From NCBI GenBank assembly GCA_013398055.1, contig VZRS01014892.1, positions 225,365 to 289,364 of the forward strand: DNA of 64,000 bases. Direction: 5' to 3'. The notes beneath the pieces are model-generated. The model had not been told where the DNA came from. It ran no database searches and saw nothing but the letters and a program-made list of their open reading frames with translations. The position numbers and the translations under genes are program-made. The stretch's first letter is position 1, and every line of letters begins with the position of its first letter. The stretch comes from Ifrita kowaldi. Taxonomy: Eukaryota; Chordata; Aves; Passeriformes; Cinclosomatidae. Positions 10,901 to 22,900 of this stretch are shown piece by piece.

Positions 10901-13900
10901 TCAAGGGTGCTTGCACAAAGCTAGACCTTCAGAACTGCTCAGAATAGCTCCCACACAGAGGCTTGTGGTCAAATGTCAGACAAATTAATTTTCCAGGGAC
11001 TGGATTCTCTTTAAAGAGTCCGTTACCCCTAAAATTAGTGGTGGGTCTGCTGCAAATACTGACTCTCAGGGCAGGACTGTTCCACCTACAAAGCTCTCTG
11101 GGGCTGCGTGGGACTACATCAGGAAGAGCAGAGATTATGGCACTCCCACCATGTTTGTAAGAACATCAGTGGAGGTTTTTTCTAGAAGCTGAATAGTCTG
11201 GCTCTGACTTACTGAATCGTGCTTTAAACAAATGAACTTGGGGCTTAGGGTCCACAGCTGACATTTGTACATCCATAAGCAATATAGTGGATGAGTGCAT
11301 CTACCAGAGCAGTAAGAAATGCTCCCCAACCCTTTCTGAGGCAAGAAGCCTGAGTTCAGCCACCTCAAGTGCCTGTATACCAATGTATGTAAGATGGACA
11401 ACAAGCAGTAGCAACTAGAGCCTTGTGCCCAGTGTGAGGGATGCCAGAGAAATCATAGAAACTTGGTGGGAAAACTCACATGATGAGGCAACCACAATGG
11501 ATGGCTACAAATATTTTCAGAAATATAAGAAAGGAAGAAGAGGAGGTGGAGTTGCACTTTATGTGACAGAGATATTTGCATGTGTAGAGGAGAGCTGTGG
11601 AGACCATGCTGTTCTATTTAACTAATGCCTTAGGATCATGATTAGAGGGATCATCGCTAAGGAGGATGTTACGCACTGACCTCCCTGGCAGCATGATGAA
11701 GCCAACAAAACCTTACTGTGGCTGCTCAGTGACATCTTGGGCCAATTGAGCCTGGTCTTCATGGGTGGCTTCAATTACCCACACATTTGGAGGAAAAAAA
11801 ATAAAAGCTGTGCACATGCCATGCATCAGGTTCCTGGAATGTCTTAAAGACTCCTCTTTCGTACAGATGCTGGCCATGCTGACTAGGAGCAACGTGTTGC
11901 TAGATTTACTGCTTGCAAACCAAGAAGATTTACTTGACTTACACTGGTAGCCTAACTACCAATGATACCTTGGATACAGTGAGCAAACATTGTGGAGTTT
12001 AAAGTCCTGCTTAGAACGCTGAAGACCAGTAGCAGGATGAAGATCTTAAATTTTAGAAGAGACAACTTCGATATGCCAGAGGCCTAGCTGTGAGATGTTC
12101 CATTGGAAGCATCTGTGAAAGTCAAATGAGTTTGTGAGTGCTGGGAGTTATTTGAAAGTGCCTGCTGAAAGTACAAGAAGAGTCTATTCTTTACAAAGGC
12201 AAAGGAAGAAGTCTAAACAAAAGACTTCCCTGGCTTAACAATGAACTGTTAGGTGTAATTAAAAGCAGAAAAAGCAGCATACTGGCTGTAGAAAGGCAGC
12301 CAGTTAGCCACTGGGTACTACAAGCACCTTGCTAGGGGGATGCAGAGATGCAGTCAGGAAGGCTAAGGATCAGCTAGGAGTAAAGTTGGCAAAAAATGTC
12401 AAGCAGAAAGGGTTCTTCAGTATTTGTGAGCAGTAAGCAGAAGGAAAGACACAAGACTAGTGCTAAAGGAGTGCAGGGAAGCTAGTCACTAACAGTGGTG
12501 ACAAGGCAGATTTCTCAGTACCTTTTTTATACATAAATACATAAATCCACGCCCTAGGGTGTTAAGAGAAGTGCCTCACATTTTTGTAAGGAGACTGTCT
12601 ATAATAGTTGAAAGACACAGAGATCAGGGGATGTCCCTGATGACAAGAAGAGGGAAAAATGTCATACCTATCCACAGGAATGGAACAAAAGAGGGCAGGG
12701 AACTGGAAGCACAATGGTCTTACTTTGTCCCCTGGGCAAGTGACAGAATGAGTCCTCCTGGAAACCATTACAAACCAAATGAAGCAGATGATTGGGAAAA
12801 GCCATAATGGACAAATCACGACAGACTAAATGAATCACCTTCTACAACATAATAACATCCTCTACTGACATGGGGAGAGCAGTGGATGATGTTTATTTAG
12901 ACTTCAGCAAAGCTTTTGACACCATTTCCCACAGCATTCTCCTGGCCAAGACTGATTGAGTGGTGCGTGAGATGGGTAGGAAATCAACTCACATGTCACA
13001 CTCCAAGGGTGGTGATAAATGGTTTTTACTCAGGTAGCCAGAGTTGCTGTAATTGTGGCAGCTATGGTTGGAGACTGAATTAAAAAGTTATCAAAAGCTT
13101 ACAACTGAAAGCCAATCGCTGATGAATTTTTGCAGGACATGTGGAAAGCACTCTGCAAAGAGCTGTACTTGACTCCTCTGAGGGCATGCTGGTCTGTTTT
13201 GCTGCTGGGCTGCACAGCTGGTCAAGATCAGAGGAGAGAAAACCAGAAGAGTCTCTAAGCAATGTTCTGGGTACTAAACAATTCAGGTCAGGCTTCCCAG
13301 ACAACTTCTTGGCCAAATATATGCTAATACATACAAAATTCAAACAGAGGTTCGTGCAAACTGTTCAATTACTGTAATTGTGGCTTCTGTACGTTGGCTG
13401 AAGTCTGCATACAGACGGCCAAATATTGAAGAGGATGAATTAACCCCTGAGGCAAATTCAGCAGACATGGGAGTTACATCAGACCTCCATGTGCCTTTTA
13501 TTTTATATATACATTGACACATAAACATATAGACATGGGGCAAGAACTCTCTCCTTTCCATTTGTTCATGAAGTGCATGCAGCATAGCACTGCAGCATGC
13601 CTGGTTTTGACTGCAGACCTGAGCACCAACAAATGATGTAATGCCTAGCATCATCTCAGACCTTGTTTAATGGAGAGCTTGTCAGCTGCAAGCTGCCACA
13701 GAGCTGGCAGTCACAACTGAAGGTGACAGGGCCACAGCTCCCAGCCTCAGCATTTCTGCTCTACTTTCTCTTACGTGGTGATTTATGAAGGCAGTGTGTT
13801 CGTACCCTGGAAAATGTGGAATTTGTGTCAATTGTGCCTGGATGATTTCAAGCTCAGAAATTCTCACTACCAAACAGCTCTTTTTTCTGGAAAGGCTGTG

Positions 13901-16161
13901 AAGGACACAGAGCACCACTTGATCACTGATACTCACCACCACTTCTCCCCTTCCCTTACAGACTTTGCTTGGACCTCTCTGGGCTCTGAACACTCCCTGT
14001 TGCTGTGCTTTGTGCACACTCAAAATCTCTGTCACCACCATACAGACGGCACAAAATTACACACAGGAACACGATGTGAGATAAATCAATTTTAGTACTG
14101 TCACTGCATTTACAATAAAGGGACACAGAACAAACAAACATGACGTGTATGGACTTGGGACTCTTTCATGATGTGGCAGCAGCTGAAGAAATTGCCCCAA
14201 CAGGTCGCTGTTGGTTTGTGTCTGTGCTTTACACGGCCTTCCTGGGTTATCCAGTGGCTTCTACCTTTTTCCTCTGCAGCAAGTTCTACGTGGTTTTGAA
14301 GGAGGGGAAAAATCTATGGTACCAAGGTGTTCACAGCTATGTGCTGTGCTCTGCTTTCTTCCTGCTCTGATCAACTACCCTCTCAGACCACTGCCAGAGA
14401 GAATACGGAGGAGCAGCTCAGCTTGTACCATATGAAGATGCAGGGCTGCATTGTGCCCACACTGGGAGGGCTAAAAGGACAGCCTGCAGCCTCAGGCATC
14501 CGTAGAGGACTAGAAGGCAGCACTGCCTAGGGGATGAGCTGGCCCGCCTCAGCTCACAAGGACCAGCTGCAAAGAGGAAGAGACAAGCTATATAAAGCCA
14601 GTGGTCTAGAAGAGAAGAGGACTGGTTCACTTAGTTGTAATCCCCTGCTCTCTTTGCTTGCACGAGTTGCTCTCTTCTCTTTGATGTAGTTTTGCAGTTC
14701 TCTGTTACCTTTCAGAAATTACAAACTGTCCTTAATTCTGGCTCAGTTTCTGAGGAAGTGATCCACTGAAAGCAGGCAAAATCTGGAGAGCCTGAGTGCT
14801 CCTTTTGAACCCAATGAAATACTACATTGCTACATACCTTCAGGGAAACTACCACTTCATAATTGTTAGCTGAGGCTTCCTTTGCTTCCTTTGCTATTAC
14901 AAGACACATGAAGAGGCAGACTGCATCTTGCAGGAGTAATAGAAGCTCCTGAGCACTTTGGTTGCTAATTCCTGCAGGCACCATTCCTGTTTTGGAAACT
15001 TACTAATGACCGTGGTGTAACTCTGCATAAGTACAAAATAGTTGCAATTACCACTTTGTGGTAGCCAAGTTCAAATCCTCCAGAGGGAAGGAAGACTAAG
15101 TTCCTACCACGGAACATATTGTCTGGGAATATTTTTTTTTTTGGACAATAGCATTTAACAAAAATTTGGATTATGTTGCTAGCAGAAACGAAAATTTCTG
15201 AACTAGGTCTTTGACTTAAAAAAACCCCCTCCTTTGTAAGTAATATTAATCACCTTGAGAAGACAGCTCCAAGTCAACTCAAATACTACATAGTAATGTC
15301 CATTTTGTCCCAGTGTTTTAATGTTGGGATCATCCTACATATTCCTCATCTACATTCATAATACAGCCAGGCATGGCTTTGACAGCAGCTGGAGGAGGTA
15401 CTCTTAACTTTAGTAGTTTGTCCTTTCAAAGACATGTACTGAGAATGAGTATCTGGTGCACACATTTATCTGCAGGTGCCTTAGCATGACATCCTTCCAG
15501 GGCCCTAAGGGTCTTGGGGTGGCACTACAAGGGTCTCTCTAGCTTCCTGGATATTGTTTGTTCACTCAGACACCTAAATTTATAGCTCAGTATTTAGACT
15601 GATCACACTTTGTATGACACTGGGTTAATAAGTTAGAAATTACTACATCCTCATCCAACCAATTGAGGTTTTGCTTCTGCAAGAATCATCACGTGGAGAA
15701 TATTGTTCATCAGCAAAGTAATCTATTTTTAGTAGTTGTTCCTCTACATTAGGAATAGTCCTCATAGAATTTAGCTGTTTATGAACAGAGCATGAGCACA
15801 TATAATGGAGAAGATTGACCACAGAGAGGTGAGAAGGAATCTACAGTGCAGGGCTATCACATGGTGAAAGGTGTCAATAACACAGAGATTGTGTGATGTC
15901 TACTTTAAGTTGTTCGTGCTGTTCTTTCCCTTTGTGAGACCATAAGAAGAGGTGGAACTCTGCCAAAGCAATACTGTTTTACCGCAACAATGAGGTTTGT
16001 ACTTGCATTATAGAAATACCATAGAAAAAGGTAATGGCTCTAGCAATAAATCAGAAACACACACTGAAGGAAAGAAACCCCGCTCTTTAAACCTTTGCAA
16101 CAAAGCTATAGTAACAACTCTTGTTAAACCCAAAGCTGTACAAAAATAAAAAGGCACTTAC
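7941..16161 (-). other. PALM2: PALM2 intron between microexon and exon 6 (8.2 kb)
   Basis: The donor is GTAAGT and the acceptor is TCTCTGACACCAG. The intron contains a degraded CR1 fragment with endonuclease and RT remnants (about 11340-13060). I recognise no gene or named repeat in 7941-11340 or 13060-16161. Short open frames there, for example minus-strand 8874-9206 and 13682-14041, match nothing I know. Confidence 0.75.
11340..13060 (+). mobile_element. Old CR1 LINE fragment: endonuclease to mid-RT
   Basis: CR1 ORF2 remnants run in the plus direction. The N-terminal endonuclease motif region reads like LKCLYTN at 11365-11390. It is followed by EIIETWWENSHDEATTMDGY and GRRGGGVALYVTE (11440-11570), a degraded G-D-F-N-H-P-D motif read here as G-G-F-N-Y-P-H (about 11763-11783), and FLECLKDSSFVQML with LLDLLLANQEDL (11840-11940). 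A linker region follows, then the RT palm motif YLDFSKAFDTISHSIL at about 12893-12943. The endonuclease Asp of GDFN is lost and the frame is broken repeatedly. The RT C-terminus and the CR1 3' end are not visible, so the copy was truncated at its 3' side after insertion. Edges are approximate. Confidence 0.8.
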
Positions 16162-16183
16162 CACCATCCTGGTGGGAGAAACT
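16162..16183 (-). CDS. PALM2: PALM2 coding exon 5, a 22-nt microexon
   Basis: This exon is too short for any ORF scan but has strong support. The acceptor is CCCTCCACAG, the donor an optimal GTAAGT, and the length is exactly 22 nt. Spliced between exons 16797-16911 and 7839-7940, it encodes SFSHQDG plus the first base of the next Asp codon. That aligns with GFSSTDG-D in human PALM2, where a short exon sits at the same place. It is the only piece I found that links the flanking exons in frame: exon 4 ends in phase 0 and exon 6 begins two bases into a codon. The 613-bp intron on its upstream side is unusually short for this gene. Confidence 0.9.
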
Positions 16184-16796
16184 CTGTGGAGGGAAAAAAT
16201 AGGATGTTTGGTTAAAGCTTTTATATTTTGGGTTTAATTTGTTTTACATCTTGATTTTTATGCTAGGCTTGCTTTTATGGTCCTTTGGAATTTTTAAATG
16301 GGTAACTGTGGTTGCTGCTCCTTGTATTTAGGTGGCATCATAGACTGGGAGAGGGGACATGGTGTAACTAGATGAAGAGCTCTGCTTTTTGTTGCAAGCT
16401 GTAATGCTCTAAAGTGGCATTTGTGGCAAATGCTACTATCTCTGGATGCCACGAGAGCAGGGAAGTTTGAAATACCTCTCGGGATCCTGCTGACATCTTT
16501 AAGGGGGGTTGAAAGCTCACACGGTTTCCCTCCTAAGCTAGGGAGACAGACTCTGGAATCACTCTTCGAAAAGAGCTGGGATGGAAGGGGAAATCCAGAT
16601 AACCCAACCAAAATAGACCTGATGCCACTGTGTCTTATCTAGTCTTGTTCATACTGGTTTAAGCTATGTGCTCTGCAACTGCCCTCAATCTTTCCTTAAG
16701 TGCATGAATTTATAACTGCTGCTTCCACATGGTGCTAAGAGTACACTTTGCTTTCAATCTGTGCCCAAGTGTCTTTTTTTTTTTTTTTTTTAATAC
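16184..16796 (-). other. PALM2: PALM2 intron between exon 4 and the microexon (613 bp)
   Basis: This short intron begins (minus strand) with a weak donor GTATTA leading straight into an A18 run (complement of T at 16774-16791). It ends with the pyrimidine-rich acceptor TTTTTTCCCTCCACAG. I see no repeat or gene inside. The plus-strand and minus-strand open frames at 16294-16642 are treated as chance. Confidence 0.85.
16774..16791. repeat. Homopolymer T18 (A18 in the PALM2 transcript)
   Basis: This is a mononucleotide run that starts 5 nt into the intron after the exon 4 donor. It could be the tail of an old retroposed insertion, but no element body is recognisable next to it. Confidence 0.95.
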
Positions 16797-16911
16797 CTTT
16801 TGCAAGTTGTCAAAGGATTTCTCAGTCTCCTTTAGTTTCTCCAAAATTATTTGTTCTTTGGCAGATATTTGTGATTCTTCACTTTCTAATTTCTGTATTT
16901 CTTGTTCCAGT
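16797..16911 (-). CDS. PALM2: PALM2 coding exon 4 (coiled coil)
   Basis: This 115-nt exon encodes (R)LEQEIQKLESEESQISAK…ETEKSFDNLQK. It is almost identical to the human PALM2 coiled-coil segment; the human end reads SFKDFQK. The acceptor is TGTCTTCCACAG. The first base completes the Arg codon split with exon 3 (AG|A), and the exon ends in phase 0 at AAG. The donor GTATTA departs from consensus at positions +4 and +5 and runs into an A18 tract. The heptad-like Leu/Ile spacing with dense Glu/Lys is typical of the paralemmin N-terminal coiled coil. Unspliced read-through would add Val-Leu and then a poly-Lys stretch before a stop near 16710. Confidence 0.96.
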
Positions 16912-19900
16912 CTGTGGAAGACATACAGACATGCACATACACACAAAAATTAAGCATAAAAATTAGCTCAGTGAGAGAGTTTCCTAGGTATTAACTGACA
17001 TTTAAAATGTCATCAGAAATAACTTTGACTCTTATTATTCACAACTGATTTCCTAGCACATGAAGGGCATGTGAATTATTTGTAAAACAGACAGATCTAT
17101 TTACAAGAAAAACAGTGATTATCTTATCCACTTCTGCAAAAGCATACACACATTAACCAAAAATATACTTCAGTATCCCTTCACTCCAATTCCCGTAAGA
17201 TATCTGATTTTTACTTTCATTTTAGAAATCACAGTGCAGGATATAACTATGAATATACAGTAGTATTTAGAGGAATGAGTGTCTTCAAATATTTCCGTAC
17301 TCCAGACAATGAAACTGGAAATAGTTGCTGGAAGCTGGCAGTCAAGCAGTTGTGTTAGGAGTTTCTCTTGAACCCATGCTTTGCCCACTCCCCTTTGGGA
17401 TATCTATCTGTGCTTTCTGCTGTTACTGCATGACACTGGGGACCCCAGAGACTTTGGGTAATAAAATACACAGACAGTTCAGAAAATAAACTTGCTCTGC
17501 CGGGCAGTAAACACTCAGCGTTCTCATTTCTCTTGTCAAGACCTAGTGGCTGAGACCTCATGCCTTAAAACGTGTTGATTATGATTTGGGATACACTTTT
17601 ATAGAGCTTAGATTCTCCATTACTTTAACTCAAACCTCCTTTTATTGACATGATTTATGCAGATGCAGGAATATTCCCTCTTTCCCCCACTCTCCTCCTT
17701 CTATGTGTGCTACTATCTTTATTCTCTCATTTTCGAAAAATAAGCCAAGATGAACACATTTGGACAGGGATAGTTACCTAAAACTTCCTTTGTCTACCAA
17801 AAGATCTGTAGCTGCTCATAACTTGTTGAACCATATAGAATGTGACATATCAGCATCCCCCAGTACTTTCCTTACCCATGGCTGTTTATTCCTACCTTTC
17901 TGCCACCACTTTTCAAATGAAGGATCAGAACATTGGTCCACACTAAAGGACATATTTTTGCTCTTCCCCAGCCCTGCTCACCTCAGGACTCCACTAATAT
18001 TAATTCAACCACAAGGCAGAGAGCAAGGAGAAGTTGACGTAGGAAGGACAGAAGGAGGAATTGCTTCTTTGACAGACCTGACAGGTTGAGTTTCTTGTGA
18101 AATTCTTGTGTTTAAATATAGATGCAGGGGTCTAACTTTAGGCACCCACCTGGGAAATTTTTCATCACTTTTTAATTGAATGATGATGAAAGATTTGTGG
18201 CACTTACTGATAATGCTTCTCATTAGAGGGAGAGAAAAGTATCACAGGCTCAAGTTGCTGCAGATGGAAAAAGGCAGATTTTGCTCTCCTGAAGTTTTGA
18301 ATACTGAATAGTCTCAGGTTCATGGTGATTTGTTGAACTGCCATTTCTCTCTCTTAAAGATAACATCCTCATCACTAAGTTGAAATGGCTTAATTGTAAT
18401 AATTTTAAAATGAACTGTTGGAAAGTACTGCTTCAATCCACTTAATCTTTCCTCCAAAATAATATAAATCATAAAAGATGCAAAAAATTTGAAACTAAGT
18501 ATTTTGTTCGCTGCAGTGGAACTATTTGATACCGGATGAATTTCCCCCCTCATGTTGTAATTCAAGGAGAAATTTTTCAAAATATCCTTTCCTATCTTGA
18601 CTTTCTTATCTTGATTTTTTAAAATACCTAGTGAAGTGAAAAATTCATTTGTAACCCAGGCCAGGCATTTTCAACACTCTTGCTAAATTGAAGAACTTGG
18701 AAGTCAACAGGTAGGTGCCTTCTTTTCCTTCTCTCTCCCTGATTTGTAGATCCACATATGTTTCTACCTTGCTGATAAAGGCATTTGAAATACTCTGCTG
18801 TGCTGCCTGGTGAAAATAAATTGTGGAGCTGGGTGAGTTGGGGTTTACTGGTATATTTCACTTCTGCCCCAGTGAGTCACTAAGCAGCATTTTCAGGATG
18901 CATATTCTGTAAACTAGTACATTTTGCTTGCTATATGACGTGGGAACAGACTGAAAAATGGGAGTGAGTAGAAGTCAGCAACAATAAAATACAGGGGGAG
19001 GAAAGAAGCCCTTTTTTCCAATGAACTGGACACTAGTTAGTAGTTTATGACAATGAAAACTCTGAGTATATGAGGTAACTCCTTTGATGCAAGGTTGTAA
19101 GTAAGTAAACTCCTTGTAATCTGGGGTCATCGCAAGTCACCATTTTTTTTGTACACCAGCTCAAATTGGAGGTTTGTCATTAATTGTTTGGTCTTGCAGA
19201 GAAAGTTTGCTTTCAACACATGCACATGTGCACTTGCACATGAACAGACAGTAACTGATTCAATCTATATTTTCTTGCTTTCTGATTGCTTGCTCTTTTG
19301 GTTTTACCCCTCTTGGTTCACTTCTTCAGTTTCTGCTTCCTTCATGCCAACCAACCCTCACCATTAAAATGAGTTAGGCAGATGGGACATTATGTTACTC
19401 TAGCTTGACAAGACATCTAGTTGTTCTGAGTTTTGCTCTTGTTGTTTTCTTTCTAGTTTTTCTTTTCACTGTATCCCTCTTTACTTTCTCTTAGAAGTGA
19501 TACTGACAACAACTTGCCAAAGAGGAAGAGGATGGAGACAGAGCTACCAGGATTTAGAAATATGGATGAAGCTGTTAGGAACAGAGATCTGTGTGACACT
19601 GAATAAGAATGCATAAAACTCATCCTGCGGAGGCAAATTGCCTTCTCCTCACTGAAATCAGTACAGGAAGACTGAGACTCTCCCAGGCTCTATGAAGAAT
19701 GCAGAAAAATTGCAGGAAAATTACAGGTCATTAATCAGAATGTACCTGTTAGATAGCACAGGGGTCGTATACCAGACATTGGTAGCCACAGGGGGGTGCT
19801 TTTTACATTGTTGCTCAATTTTATGTCACCCTTGTTTGTACTCTCTAGGCCTAAGGGCTGAGGCACCTCCGCTGAGGCAACAGAACTACTCAAGGTCAGA

Positions 19901-22900
19901 GTTTCTATGTGAACTGTTGTATATATTCTTGAGTGAACCACTTGGGTACCACAGACCTTGCTGGAAAATTTGGACCTAGAGTCCTCACCACTTCTTTGTG
20001 CTGTCTTTTTTCATCCAGTCTAGCAATACAAAAATTTAAATCATGCAAACTGAAGATTGCTTTGCATGGTTTAGTTTTTTAGTGAGTTTCATATACTCAG
20101 AATTGCTCAATGGTAAGGAGAACTGCCTGCTTTTTTGATAACAACATGAAAAAGAGTCATGTAAATTTGGTCTAAAAAAGAAATACACTAGTATCACATC
20201 TGTTTCGAGCAACATGCTACATAACAGCTTAAACAGTAACAAATCCATTCAGAGTGCACATGTACACATAGAAATATAAACAAAGTCCTTACATTCTTCC
20301 TGTGTAAATCTGTTAAATGTCAAATAATGTCCTTTTCTTCTAGACCAGTTTAAAAAAGATATGCTTTAATTGTCATTTGACACCTGGCAAGGAAACCCTG
20401 TAATTCCCTTGTTCCTCAGTGGAATTCTTAGCAGATTTTGGGCTGGCCTTTGAAAGATGGCCACAACAATAAAGCCAGTTACATAAACAACTACAATATC
20501 TGAAGTGTTGCAGGGAAGAAAATTAAGGAAGAAAATTAAGAAAGAAAATGCAGATTCAGAAGAGGCAGAAGTGGTATAAAATAGACTGCTAGTATTTCTG
20601 CTTCATTGGCCTGGGCAGTTACCTGATGACTGAGATTTGCTAAACTGTTTATATAAGAAGAAGATTGGGTCAGAGAGTCTGGGGTTGCTGTGGCATGGGC
20701 AAGGGTTTAGTTTCAGTGATTGTATTAGAGTCCTATTTTCCCAAATGCCACAGAAACAAATGGGAAATTTTGTCGCTCAGGAAGCCAAGTCTGCCTTGAT
20801 TCTTGTCCGTCCTGCAGCTTTCTCTAGTGAATGGCTGCCATAAGCATCCGAGAGTGTAAGAGGATTTCCAGGGGGGGCTGAGAAGAGCTGTCTGTGTAAG
20901 CTAGGAAGATGAGTGACTCTCCTCCTCATGTTTACAGTGTCCCTGCTATGAAGAGGAAGGAACCACAAACAGCTGAAGGGATCCTGTCTTTTGGACAGCA
21001 TTTTGCTGTCATCTGGGGGACCCCAATTCCTTGGTTAGTAAGACTACAGGCTTCTAGGATAATAAAGGTTGGAAATGACTTCGGGAGGTCTCTAGCCCAA
21101 CCTCCTGCTCAAAGTAGGGTCAGCTACGATTAGGCCAGGATGATCACGGCTTCTTCCAGTTGGGTCTTGAAACTCCTGAGTGATGGGGGGAAAAATATAT
21201 TTTAAAGCTACTTTTAGGCCTTCTCTTTTAGAGTCTGTAGCTATCATGCCCTGAAAAATTCAGACCAGAACCTTACAGTACTGCAGGGGAAGGAGATGTA
21301 CCAGACTGATAAAGGAATTCTGGCCTGTGTGTTTGGTGGGATTTTGACCTTAGTGGGCACTACATGAATGTGGACAAGGCAGCCAGTGCAACTTTTGAGA
21401 AGACCAGAGGCAGAAACAGCACATGAATTCCCCTGCAGAGGTGCAGGGATACAGACCACAGGAGCTGTCAGGTAGGACAGAATACTGTCATTTAGGTGAC
21501 AAAAAGGGAGTTAAGCAGGGACATCCCAGTGGTGAAGAGGCAGCAGGCAAGGTTTGGAACCGTGGTATGTACACATGTGCATTTACATTTAGTACTCAGC
21601 ACCCAGCAAACATTGTGCTTGGATACAGGGCTCTGTTTTGTGCTCCAGTCTGAAGGTGTTGAATGCACTTTCTCTAGGTGAAGGATTTCCTTTGTTTCTT
21701 CTGTTTCCCACACTGAGATGTTGAAACCCGCAAACCTGGCCTGTCACTTTCCTCTTTGCTGAAAAGCAGAGGCTGTTCTGGTGTGAGGTGCCTTTCCTTG
21801 ACCCCAGGAGAGACCCTGAGCATTGTCGTGCAGAGCATTCACAGAGTAAATGATAAGCTGATGCAGAGTCACACTGGTTTGCAACAGGAACACACAAATC
21901 CTAAGTCAGCAGAACTGCGCCTCAAGAAAACAGCTTTCTCTGTCCAGCTAATTAACTCTAGCAGACACATGACTTGCAGAGATATCCACATTTGGCTTAG
22001 CAGTGTTTTGTTTTTCAGGGTAGGAGGGTAACAGCACTATAAACAGGGAGAGCAGCTGCCGGTTTATGGACCAGTTTCTTTAGCCTGTGCTAGCTATGCA
22101 TTCTGGGCTGTACCCGAGAAATACTCATGCAATTCCTGCAGTCAAAACAGAAATGTAATAAAAATTATGTCTGCAGCATACACACTGGCATGTCAGTGGA
22201 AAAAAGAACATTCATCAGCACTAGTAAGGAAAGTATACAAGTATTCAGAACTTAAGAGAAAAACAGGAAAGACCTAATCAGAGTAAACACTTGAAGGGAA
22301 AAGGTGACGGATGAACGCGTAGAGTGGGGGATGGGTCAACTTTAACTGATTATTTTGCCATGGCTTGACGGACGCCATGAATCAAATTGATATAAAAGCT
22401 ACAAATAAGACAGTAATTAGTATCAGGTCTCTCGGAGCTGAACACCCTGAGGTGTTACAGCTGGTATTAAACAGCAGAGTCACAAGCAGACCACTGCAAC
22501 AAACCCTTGCTATTTACTGAACAGAGAATTAAACACCAAGTTTAGGGATAACTGAGCTTGCCTGAGGGCTGAAACTGATTCTGCACAAAGTCTCTGCCTG
22601 TCCCAAGGATTTTACCCTCAGGTAGCTTTTGACCACACAGCAAAACCAGAAACTGAAACTTTACATGTAGGGTCCACCCTTCTGGAAGTACAGTGCCTTC
22701 TGCTGCGAAAGTGCACTGGCAAAAATGCTCCACCCCATGGGCCTCTCATTCCCATTCCTTTTTGGGGCAGCAGGGTACCTGTTGGCTGACCCAGGTTCAC
22801 AACAACCTTGGAAAATGAACTTGCAAGGGCAAAGGGCCCCCCTGAAAGACATGTAAGTCTTTTAAACAAGCACAACTGGATCCCAGACCAGCACCTCAGC

